NCBI GenBank assembly: GCA_015655225.1
Contig: JAATFK010000051.1
Coordinates: 1 to 10,492 of the forward strand
Source of the DNA: Solirubrobacterales bacterium
GTDB lineage: Bacteria > Actinomycetota > Thermoleophilia > Solirubrobacterales > Solirubrobacteraceae
Direction of reading: 5' to 3'
DNA: 10,492 nucleotides
The notes under the pieces were generated by a model. It did no database searches, was not told where the DNA came from, and saw only the letters and a program-made list of their open reading frames with translations. Every line of letters begins with the position of its first letter. The stretch's first letter is position 1. Positions 1 to 5,349 of this stretch are shown here, piece after piece. Position numbers and translations under genes: made by a program.

Positions 1-1
1 C

Positions 2-367
2 CTGATCACGCGCGGCGCGCTGACGACCTGCTCGATCGCCAACGACGTCGCCAAGTACTTCGCGATCCTGCCGGCGATCTTCGCCGCCACGTACGCGACG
101 ACGGCGGGCGGGAAGGGCCCGCTGAACAAGCTCAACATCATGGACCTCGGCACGCCGCGCTCGGCGATCATCTCGGCGATCGTCTTCAACGCGATCGTGA
201 TCCCGATGCTGATCCCGCTGGCGCTGCGCGGCGTCCGCTACCGACCCGTCGGGGCGAGCGCCCTGCTGCGCCGCAACCTCCTGATCTACGGCCTCGGCGG
301 CCTGATCTCGCCGTTCCTCGGGATCAAGCTGATCGACCTCGTGGTCCACAACCTGCTGGGGGCGTGA
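2..367 (+). CDS. kdpB: Potassium-transporting ATPase ATP-binding subunit KdpB, C-terminal end (partial)
   Basis: This is the last 121 residues of KdpB, the catalytic P-type ATPase subunit of the high-affinity K+ pump KdpFABC in the cytoplasmic membrane. The reading frame is open from the first bases of the window, so the 5' part (phosphorylation and nucleotide-binding domains) lies upstream. Family hallmarks seen are [18 protein letters not shown] near the start of the fragment, the LNIM segment, [22 protein letters not shown] (a membrane helix, 22 residues abbreviated here to its recognisable core), and the final [11 protein letters not shown] helix with [10 protein letters not shown]. The loop before LNIM ([11 protein letters not shown]) looks slightly longer than in the E. 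coli protein as I remember it. The gene stops only 4 nt before the next one, so the two are probably co-transcribed. The usual next gene, kdpC, is not present. The internal ATG at 140 is not a start; homology continues upstream of it. Confidence 0.95.
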   Translation: MITRGALTTCSIANDVAKYFAILPAIFAATYATTAGGKGPLNKLNIMDLGTPRSAIISAIVFNAIVIPMLIPLALRGVRYRPVGASALLRRNLLIYGLGGLISPFLGIKLIDLVVHNLLGA

Positions 368-371
368 GCCG

Positions 372-1505
372 GTGGCCGGCCGCTTCAAGGTCTTCCTCGG
401 GATGGCGGCCGGCGTCGGCAAGACCTACCGCATGCTCCAGGAGGGGCAGGCCGAGGCGGAGGCGGGACGCGACGTCGTGATCGGCTACCTGGAGCCGCAC
501 GGCCGCGCCGAGACGACCGCACAGGCGACCGGCCTGGAGGTCGTCCCCCGTCGCCGCGTCACCTACCAGGACGCGGTGCTGGAGGAGATGGACCTGCCGG
601 CGATCCTGGCGCGCGCGCCCGAGCTGTGCCTGATCGACGAGCTGGCCCACACGAACGCTCCCGGCGTCGAGCACGCCAAGCGCCACGAGGACGTGGCGAC
701 CGTGCTCGCCGCCGGGATCGACGTGTACTCGACCGTCAACGTCCAGCACCTCGAGTCGCTCAACGACCAGGTCGCGGAGCTGACCGGGACGCGCGTGCGC
801 GAGACGGTCCCCGACGAGGTGCTCGGCGACGCCGACGAGCTGGTCCTGATCGACCTCACGCCGGAGGCGCTCGTCGCGCGTCTGCGGGCAGGAAAGGTCT
901 ACCCGAGAGAGCGAGTCGACGGCGCGCTCGCGAACTTCTTCCGGATCGATCGCCTCTCGTCGCTGCGCGAGGTCGCGCTGCGGCAGGTCGCGGAGGAGGT
1001 CGAGGCCCGCCGCGTCGTCGGCATAGCGCCCTCGCCGGCGCGCGAGGACCGGATCATGGCGAGCGCCGGCGCGCAGGCGATCGGCGAGCGGCTGATGGCG
1101 CTCGTGACCCCCGCGCCCGGCTCCCAGCGGATCGTGCGGCGCGCGTGGCTCTCGGCGCAGAGGCTCGGTGCCGACCTCGACCTGCTGTGGGTTCCGCGCA
1201 ACCACGACTACGACACGGCCGAGCGCGAGGGCCTCGACGCGCTGCGGCGGCTCGCCGTCGTGCTCGGCGCGCACCTGCTGATCGTGCCCGGGGAGGATCT
1301 CGTCGCGACCGTCTGCCGGGTCGCCCGCGAGCGCAGCCCGACCTACCTGCTGATGGGACCGCCGGCGCGGCGCAGCGCGCTGCGGCGGGCGCTGCGGCCG
1401 TCGCTCCCGAGCCGGCTGCTCGACGTGCTGCCGGGCGTGGACGTGCGGATCGTCGCTGACCGCACGCTGCGCGAGGAACGGCCGAGCGAGGGGGCGGAAC
1501 GATGA
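372..1505 (+). CDS. kdpD: Stand-alone KdpD N-terminal sensor/USP protein (no histidine kinase)
   Basis: The product is 377 residues and matches only the cytoplasmic N-terminal part of KdpD, the K+/turgor sensor controlling kdp expression. Residues 1-210 form the KdpD sensor domain: the P-loop GMAAGVGKT (10-18), the Walker-B-like LCLIDELAHTNAPG (85-98) and the family signature TVNVQHLESLND (121-132). Residues about 215-365 look like the universal-stress-protein (USP) domain that follows it in full KdpD. The four membrane helices, DHp and ATPase domains of full KdpD (about 890 residues) are absent, and the frame ends cleanly with no kinase remnant after it. Short KdpD proteins of this shape are known from Anabaena and Deinococcus radiodurans, so this is probably a real form rather than a truncation. 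The start is GTG at 372, 4 nt after the kdpB stop, with a G-rich stretch about 10 nt upstream. Its stop overlaps the next gene (ATGA). Its signalling partner is not visible here. Confidence 0.9.
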   Translation: MAGRFKVFLGMAAGVGKTYRMLQEGQAEAEAGRDVVIGYLEPHGRAETTAQATGLEVVPRRRVTYQDAVLEEMDLPAILARAPELCLIDELAHTNAPGVEHAKRHEDVATVLAAGIDVYSTVNVQHLESLNDQVAELTGTRVRETVPDEVLGDADELVLIDLTPEALVARLRAGKVYPRERVDGALANFFRIDRLSSLREVALRQVAEEVEARRVVGIAPSPAREDRIMASAGAQAIGERLMALVTPAPGSQRIVRRAWLSAQRLGADLDLLWVPRNHDYDTAEREGLDALRRLAVVLGAHLLIVPGEDLVATVCRVARERSPTYLLMGPPARRSALRRALRPSLPSRLLDVLPGVDVRIVADRTLREERPSEGAER

Positions 1506-2089
1506 TCGGGCTGCTGCTGGTGGTCGTCGCGCTCGTGCTGGTGGCGGTCGCCGCCTGGGTCGCGCGCGGGCACCGCGCCCGCCGCGCGGCGCCGGCGCGC
1601 GGGCCGCACCGCGTGGCGTTCCCGTTCCTCGGCCAGGCGCTCTCGCGCCCGGCGCTCGACGCCGCGCTGCGGCTCGCCCGTGCCGACGGCGCGACGCTCG
1701 TCCCCGTCTACCTCGCGCAGGTCCCGCTCCACCTCCCGCTCGACGTCGCGCTGCCGCGCCAGAGCGCGCTCGCGCTCGCGCTGCTGGAGGCGGTCGAGCA
1801 GCGCGCGCGGCACTACGGCGTGCCGGTCGACGCGCGGATCGAGCGCGGCCGCACGCCGCGCCACGCGCTGCGCGAGCTGGTCGCCCACGAGCGCTACGAC
1901 CGGCTCGTGCTGGCGGCCGCGACCGACAACAGCGGCGACGGCTTCCACAGCGAGGAGACGAGCTGGGTGCTGGCCCACGCGCCGGGCGAGATCGTCGTGC
2001 TGCGGCCCGATGCTCCCGCGCGGCCGATCCTGCCCCCGCCGGTGCTGAACGGGGCGTCGCGCTCAGACGGTGGTCTGGAGGAGCTCTGA
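1502..2089 (+). CDS. Membrane-anchored universal stress protein (USP)-like protein
   Basis: The product is 195 residues. Residues 2-21 are one strongly hydrophobic helix (MIGLLLVVVALVLVAVAAWV) followed by the basic stretch ARGHRARR. By the positive-inside rule this puts the rest in the cytoplasm. Residues about 36-168 resemble a USP fold: a first strand VAFPFLG, a helix LDAALRLARADGATLVPVYL, the mid-domain IERGRTPRHALRELVAHERYDRLVLAA and the closing SWVLAHAPGEIVVLRP. The usual GxxGx9G(S/T) ATP-binding loop is not clear, so nucleotide binding is doubtful. The start ATG overlaps the stop of the KdpD-like gene, indicating translational coupling and a probable functional pair: the upstream protein supplies the KdpD sensor and a soluble USP domain, this one a membrane anchor and a second USP domain. 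The last 27 bp overlap the 3' end of the convergent ArsR-type gene. The specific role is inferred. Confidence 0.8.
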   Translation: MIGLLLVVVALVLVAVAAWVARGHRARRAAPARGPHRVAFPFLGQALSRPALDAALRLARADGATLVPVYLAQVPLHLPLDVALPRQSALALALLEAVEQRARHYGVPVDARIERGRTPRHALRELVAHERYDRLVLAAATDNSGDGFHSEETSWVLAHAPGEIVVLRPDAPARPILPPPVLNGASRSDGGLEEL

Positions 2090-2395
2090 GAGCTGCGCGG
2101 CCCGCTCGGGGTCGCGGCGGTAGTAGGTCCACTGGCCGATGCGCCGGCTGGTGACGAGGCCGGCGCGCTGGAGCGTCGCCATGAACTGCGAGGCGGTCGA
2201 CTGCGAGATGCCGGCCTTCTCCTGGATCTGTCTGACGCAGACCCCGACCTCGGCCATCGGCTCGTCCTGCGGCGGGAAGTGACGCTCGGGCTCGCGCAGC
2301 CAGCCGAGGATGCGCAGGCGCGTCGGGTTCGAGAGCGCCTTGAACAGCTCGATCGCCTCGGCCTGACGGGCGGCATCGTCGTGCGTCGTCGTCAT
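2063..2395 (-). CDS. ArsR/SmtB-family winged-helix transcriptional regulator
   Basis: The product is 110 residues starting at MTTTHDD. Helix 1 carries the family signature LFKALSNPTRLRILGWL (17-33). The recognition region is VRQIQEKAGISQSTASQFMATLQRAGLV (54-81, given in part: IQEKAGISQSTASQ is the helix-turn-helix), followed by the wing RRIGQWTYYRRD (84-95). The ArsR metal box ELCVCDL is replaced by GVCVRQI, with only one Cys (53), so classical As/Cd/Zn sensing is unlikely. A longer frame reaches an ATG at 2491, but that would overlap the start of the divergent gene; the ATG at 2395 gives the usual family length and sits 8 nt after a TATCAT -10 element, so it is preferred. It is divergent from the reductase gene and very probably represses it and itself through the two palindromes at 2416-2425 and 2461-2470. 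The inducer is unknown. Confidence 0.88.
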   Translation of the reverse strand: MTTTHDDAARQAEAIELFKALSNPTRLRILGWLREPERHFPPQDEPMAEVGVCVRQIQEKAGISQSTASQFMATLQRAGLVTSRRIGQWTYYRRDPERAAQLSELLQTTV

Positions 2396-2403
2396 CGGGA
2401 CCG

Positions 2404-2409
2404 ATGATA
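2404..2409 (-). promoter_or_regulatory. Candidate -10 element of the ArsR-type gene (leaderless)
   Basis: Read on the minus strand the hexamer is TATCAT, matching TATAAT at five of six positions. It lies 8 nt before the ATG at 2395, so transcription would begin at or next to the start codon. The nearer palindrome (2416-2425) lies immediately upstream, in the -10/-35 spacer, where a bound repressor would block RNA polymerase. Confidence 0.55.
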
Positions 2410-2415
2410 TCCCTT

Positions 2416-2425
2416 CATCGCGATT
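2416..2425. promoter_or_regulatory. Palindromic operator candidate, copy 1 (CATCGCGATT)
   Basis: CATCGCGATT contains the perfect palindrome ATCGCGAT (2417-2424). It is an exact inverted copy of the element at 2461-2470, with palindrome starts 45 bp apart. It lies just upstream of the -10 of the ArsR-type gene and where a -35 of the reductase promoter would fall, so a protein bound here could affect both genes. Binding by the neighbouring ArsR-type protein is an inference from position and symmetry. Confidence 0.55.
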
Positions 2426-2440
2426 CCTCGATGCGGATGG

Positions 2441-2446
2441 TACGGT
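2441..2446 (+). promoter_or_regulatory. Candidate -10 element of the reductase gene
   Basis: TACGGT fits the TAnnnT pattern. A transcript would start near 2453, leaving a leader of roughly 37 nt that contains operator copy 2 and the Shine-Dalgarno GGAG. The same hexamer occurs 7 nt before the GH5 gene start at 5350. There is no clear -35. Confidence 0.4.
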
Positions 2447-2460
2447 GGGCTGAATCGGTA

Positions 2461-2470
2461 AATCGCGATG
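2461..2470. promoter_or_regulatory. Palindromic operator candidate, copy 2 (AATCGCGATG)
   Basis: AATCGCGATG is the exact reverse complement of copy 1 and has the same ATCGCGAT core (2462-2469). It lies between the predicted transcription start and the start codon of the reductase gene, a typical repressor roadblock position. I saw no further copy of the 8-bp core in the window. Confidence 0.55.
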
Positions 2471-2489
2471 GAACGATCGGAGTCTCGCC

Positions 2490-3548
2490 ATGGGTGTCAG
2501 TCAGGTCGCGCTCGTCGTCGGCGCACAGGGCGTCATCGGCCGCAGTCTCGTGAGCGAGCTGCAGGCGCGCGGCGACTGGGAGGTGATCGGCGTCTCCCGC
2601 CGCGGCGGGGAGCCGGGCGAGCGCGTCCGGCACGTCGCCGTCGACCTGCTCGACCGCGACGACGCGCGGGCAAAGCTCGGCGCTCTCGACGGCGTCACCC
2701 ACGTCTTCTACGCCGCGTATCAGGACCGCCCGACCTGGGCCGAGCTGGTCGCGCCCAACGTCGCCATGCTCCGCAACGTGATCGACGCGGTCGAGCCCGC
2801 GGCCGCGCTGCGCCACGTCAGCCTGATGCAGGGCTACAAGGTCTACGGGGCCCACCTCGGACCGTTCAAGACGCCGGCCCGCGAGAGCGACCCGCCGCAC
2901 ATGGGAGCCGAGTTCAACGTCGACCAGCAGGACCTGCTCGAGGCGCGGTCGGGGCCGGGCGGCTGGACGTGGTCGGCGCTGCGGCCCTCGGTCGTCGCCG
3001 GGTTCGCGACCGGCACCCCGATGAACCTGGCGATGGTGCTCGCCGTCTACGCCACGATCGCCAGGGAGCTGCGCGTGCCGCTGCGCTACCCCGGCGCCCC
3101 GGGCGCCTACGGCACGCTGCTGGAGCTGACCGACGCCGGCCTGCTGGCCCGCGCCGCGCTGTGGGCCGCGACCGACCCGCGCGCGGCCAACCAGGCCTTC
3201 AACGTCAACAACGGCGACCTCTTCCGCTGGCAGGAGCTGTGGCCCAGGGTCGCCGCCTACTTCGAGCTCGAGGTCGCGCCGCCGCTGCCGATGTCGCTGG
3301 CCGTCGTGATGGCCGACAAGGAACCGGTCTGGGATCGGATCGTCCGCCGCCACGACCTCGCCCCGAACCGCTACCGCGACGTCTCCTCCTGGGCCTTCGG
3401 CGACGCCGTCTTCGGCTGGGACTACGACCTGATCGCCGACGGCTCGAAGCTGCGGCGCTTCGGCTTCCACGAGTTCGTCGAGACCGAGGCGATGCTCACC
3501 GGGCTGTTCGACGACTACCGCCGCCGGCGCGTCATCCCGGCCGGCTAG
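2490..3548 (+). CDS. PRISE-type short-chain dehydrogenase/reductase (progesterone 5-beta-reductase/iridoid synthase-like)
   Basis: The product is 352 residues, cytoplasmic, with an N-terminal Rossmann fold: GAQGVIG (11-17) for the NAD(P) pyrophosphate, VSRR (35-38) near the 2'-phosphate site, suggesting NADPH, and VDLLDRD (51-57). PRISE-family motifs follow: SLMQGYKVYGAHLGPFK (111-127), WSALRPSVVAGFATGTPMNL (161-180), FNVNNGDLFRW (237-247) and MADKEPVWDRIV (274-285). The family reduces activated C=C bonds of enones. Lys117 fits the catalytic Lys of the plant enzymes. Where most members have NFYY with the catalytic Tyr, this protein reads EFNV (141-144), so the Tyr appears to be missing. The start ATG at 2490 has GGAG 7 nt upstream. 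It is divergent from, and probably repressed by, the ArsR-type gene. The substrate is unknown; automatic annotation would probably say NAD-dependent epimerase. Confidence 0.85.
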   Translation: MGVSQVALVVGAQGVIGRSLVSELQARGDWEVIGVSRRGGEPGERVRHVAVDLLDRDDARAKLGALDGVTHVFYAAYQDRPTWAELVAPNVAMLRNVIDAVEPAAALRHVSLMQGYKVYGAHLGPFKTPARESDPPHMGAEFNVDQQDLLEARSGPGGWTWSALRPSVVAGFATGTPMNLAMVLAVYATIARELRVPLRYPGAPGAYGTLLELTDAGLLARAALWAATDPRAANQAFNVNNGDLFRWQELWPRVAAYFELEVAPPLPMSLAVVMADKEPVWDRIVRRHDLAPNRYRDVSSWAFGDAVFGWDYDLIADGSKLRRFGFHEFVETEAMLTGLFDDYRRRRVIPAG

Positions 3549-3665
3549 GCGGTCCACGCCGCAACCCCCGTCGAGGTGCCGTGTTGATGTCCTGCAACGG
3601 CGCGCCCAGGTTTCGGGCAGCGCGGGGCCTAAGGTGTCTCGCGGCCTTCGACGCCGTTTCGTCGC
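3549..3665 (+). promoter_or_regulatory. Intergenic region with weak candidate -10 upstream of the exported hydrolase-like gene
   Basis: This is a 117-bp gap. TAAGGT at 3630-3635 fits TAnnnT and would give a leader of about 24 nt. A TTGATG at 3584-3589 has CAGGTT 17 nt downstream, another weak promoter-like pair. No Shine-Dalgarno sequence is visible before the ATG at 3666. A weak, bulged GC-rich stem can be drawn at 3601-3624 and might terminate the upstream gene. Confidence 0.25.
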
Positions 3666-5297
3666 ATGACCGTCGCCGTCCGACATCGACCCGCTCGTCT
3701 CGTGCTCCTGCTGGGTGGGCTGGCCGCCTTCGCGCTTGCGCTCGCGGCCCTCGCCGCGCTTCCCGCCGCGCGCGCTGACGCGAAGGCGAAGGCGGTCGCG
3801 AAGCCGAAGCTCGTCTTCGTCCGCTGCTCGTCGACCCCGTTCGCCTGCACCCCCTCGCGCTCGACCGTCTACCGCACCGGCCGCCTGCTCGTCGGCGCGA
3901 GCGGGATGGGCTCCGGCGCGAGAGTCGTCTTCCCGGTGCGGCCGGCCGGGCGCAAGGCCGGCACGCGCGCGATTCCCGGCACGCTGAGAACGAAGACGCG
4001 GATCCTCGTGCGCGTGCCCGGCGACGCGGTCAGCGGCACGATCCGCGTCTCGATGCCGCACGGGAAGCTCTCGAACGGGACGAAGATCACGGTCCTGAAG
4101 GCGCCGCTCCCGAAGACGAAGGAGAAGCCCGCCGCGGTTCCGGTGACGCGGCCCGGCTCGACCGCGTTCGACGCCAACGGCATGTGGATCTGGTACGTCA
4201 GCAAGTCGAGCGGCGGGACCGTCGCCGGGATCGCCGCGCAGGCGAAGGCGCACGGCGTCTCGACCGTCTACGTGAAGAGCGCCGACGGCCTCGACGCGTG
4301 GTCGCAGTTCACCCCCGCGCTCGTGACCGCGCTGCACGCGCAGGGGCTGAAGGTCTGCGCCTGGCAGTTCGTCTACGGCAGCAACCCGGCCGGCGAGGCG
4401 GCCGCCGCCGCGGTCGCGCAGACCGACGGCGCCGACTGCATCGTGATCGACGCCGAGGGCGCCTACGAGGGCAAGTACGCGCAGGCGCAGACCTACATCC
4501 AGGCGCTGCGCACGGCGGTCGGCGCGAGCTTCCCGATCGGGCTCACGAGCTTCCCCTACGTCGACTACCACCCGAGCGAGCCCTACTCCGTCTTCATGGA
4601 GCCGGGCGGCGCGACGTTCAACCTCCCGCAGGTCTACTGGAAGACGATCGGCGACTCGGTCGACACGAGCCTCGCCCACACCTACGAGTACAACGCGGTC
4701 TACCAGACGCCGATCTACCCGCTCGGGCAGACCTACGACGGCGCCTCGGCCGCCGACGTGGCGCGCTTCCGGGTGCTCGCGAAGGACTACGGCGCGCGTG
4801 GCGTCTCCTGGTGGGACTGGCAGGAGGCGACCGCCGCCGAGTGGGACGCGGTCGGCGGCCCGCTGCCGGTCGTCGCCGCGCCGCCGGCGCCCGCCTACCC
4901 GACGCTGAAGGCGAACGGCAGCAAGACCGGCAGCAGGGGGGACCTCGTCGTCTGGGCGCAGGAGCACCTCCTCGGCGCCGGCCTCTCGCTCACGATCGAC
5001 GGCGACTACGGCCCCGGCACGGCGAGCGCCGTGAAGGCGTTCCAGCAGGCGAACGGGCTGACGCAGACCGGCGTGCTCGACACGTCGACCTGGCCGACGC
5101 TGCTGAAGGAGACGCCCGTCACGCCGACCTGGACCTCGAAGGGCGCGACGGTCACGCCGACGACCACCGGCGCCGCCGCCTCCGCCCACGTCGCCCGCGC
5201 GCCCGCCGCCTCGGGCGCGACCGGCCCGCGGTCGGCGACGCTGCCGGCGAAGCGCAACGAGATCCCGCCGGGTCCGCTGACGCCGCCGCGCGACTGA
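3666..5297 (+). CDS. Secreted TIM-barrel hydrolase-like protein with peptidoglycan-binding domain
   Basis: The product is 543 residues. A signal peptide covers residues 1-37: basic n-region VRHRPAR, hydrophobic LVLLLGGLAAFALALAALAA and likely cleavage after ARA (35-37). Residues about 48-146 are beta-rich and resemble an IPT/TIG Ig-like domain. Residues about 167-397 look like a glycoside-hydrolase TIM barrel: GMWIWYVSK (172-180), STVYVKSADG (199-208), LKVCAWQFVYG (228-238), CIVIDAEGAYEG (258-269), IGLTSFPYVD (291-300), PQVYWK (321-326) and GVSWWDWQ (379-386). Asp262/Glu264 at the end of a strand are the best catalytic candidates and recall the DxE of GH25 lysozymes. Residues about 415-480 are a PG_binding_1 domain (DGDYGPGTASAVKAFQQANG, 445-464). 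The last 60 residues are a low-complexity Ala/Pro/Thr tail. A cell-wall or exopolysaccharide substrate is inferred; no assay-level assignment is possible. Confidence 0.8.
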   Translation: MTVAVRHRPARLVLLLGGLAAFALALAALAALPAARADAKAKAVAKPKLVFVRCSSTPFACTPSRSTVYRTGRLLVGASGMGSGARVVFPVRPAGRKAGTRAIPGTLRTKTRILVRVPGDAVSGTIRVSMPHGKLSNGTKITVLKAPLPKTKEKPAAVPVTRPGSTAFDANGMWIWYVSKSSGGTVAGIAAQAKAHGVSTVYVKSADGLDAWSQFTPALVTALHAQGLKVCAWQFVYGSNPAGEAAAAAVAQTDGADCIVIDAEGAYEGKYAQAQTYIQALRTAVGASFPIGLTSFPYVDYHPSEPYSVFMEPGGATFNLPQVYWKTIGDSVDTSLAHTYEYNAVYQTPIYPLGQTYDGASAADVARFRVLAKDYGARGVSWWDWQEATAAEWDAVGGPLPVVAAPPAPAYPTLKANGSKTGSRGDLVVWAQEHLLGAGLSLTIDGDYGPGTASAVKAFQQANGLTQTGVLDTSTWPTLLKETPVTPTWTSKGATVTPTTTGAAASAHVARAPAASGATGPRSATLPAKRNEIPPGPLTPPRD

Positions 5298-5311
5298 ACT
5301 GACGTCCAGAG

Positions 5312-5330
5312 CGGGGCTTTTCCCGCCCCG
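5312..5330 (+). terminator. Small GC-rich hairpin after the hydrolase-like gene
   Basis: CGGGGC (5312-5317) pairs with GCCCCG (5325-5330) around a 7-nt loop, 14 nt after the stop codon. There is no T tract after it, so a classical intrinsic terminator is not proven. It lies directly upstream of the -10 of the next gene and may separate the two transcription units. Confidence 0.35.
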
Positions 5331-5336
5331 GGCCGT

Positions 5337-5342
5337 TACGGT
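5337..5342 (+). promoter_or_regulatory. Candidate -10 element for a leaderless GH5 transcript
   Basis: TACGGT ends 7 nt before the ATG at 5350, so the predicted transcription start falls on or next to the start codon. There is no Shine-Dalgarno sequence. The in-frame GTG at 5341 lies inside this element, which argues against using it as the start. Confidence 0.5.
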
Positions 5343-5349
5343 GGCTTGC

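Larger units (their letters stand above)
2396..2489. promoter_or_regulatory. Divergent promoter/operator region between the ArsR-type gene and the reductase gene
   Basis: This 94-bp region is less GC-rich than its surroundings. It contains a -10-like element for each direction and two copies of a 10-bp palindromic element (listed separately). No convincing -35 box is seen for either promoter. The + strand gene has a Shine-Dalgarno GGAG at 2479-2482, 7 nt before its ATG. The - strand gene seems to have no room for one if its transcript starts where its -10 predicts. Confidence 0.7.

Noticed and set aside
2396..2491. Longer start (ATG at 2491) for the ArsR-type regulator
   Set aside because: It would overlap the start codon of the divergent gene and translate the operator region. 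The added 32 residues have no family similarity, and a TATCAT element fits the start at 2395.
3523..3545. GCCGGC...GCCGGC stem at the end of the reductase gene as a terminator
   Set aside because: It is only 6 bp with an 11-nt loop, made of a self-complementary hexamer that is common in this base composition, and mostly inside the coding sequence.
5341..5349. GTG at 5341 as start of the GH5 gene
   Set aside because: It lies within the TACGGT -10 hexamer; the ATG at 5350 is at the leaderless distance and gives a standard signal peptide.
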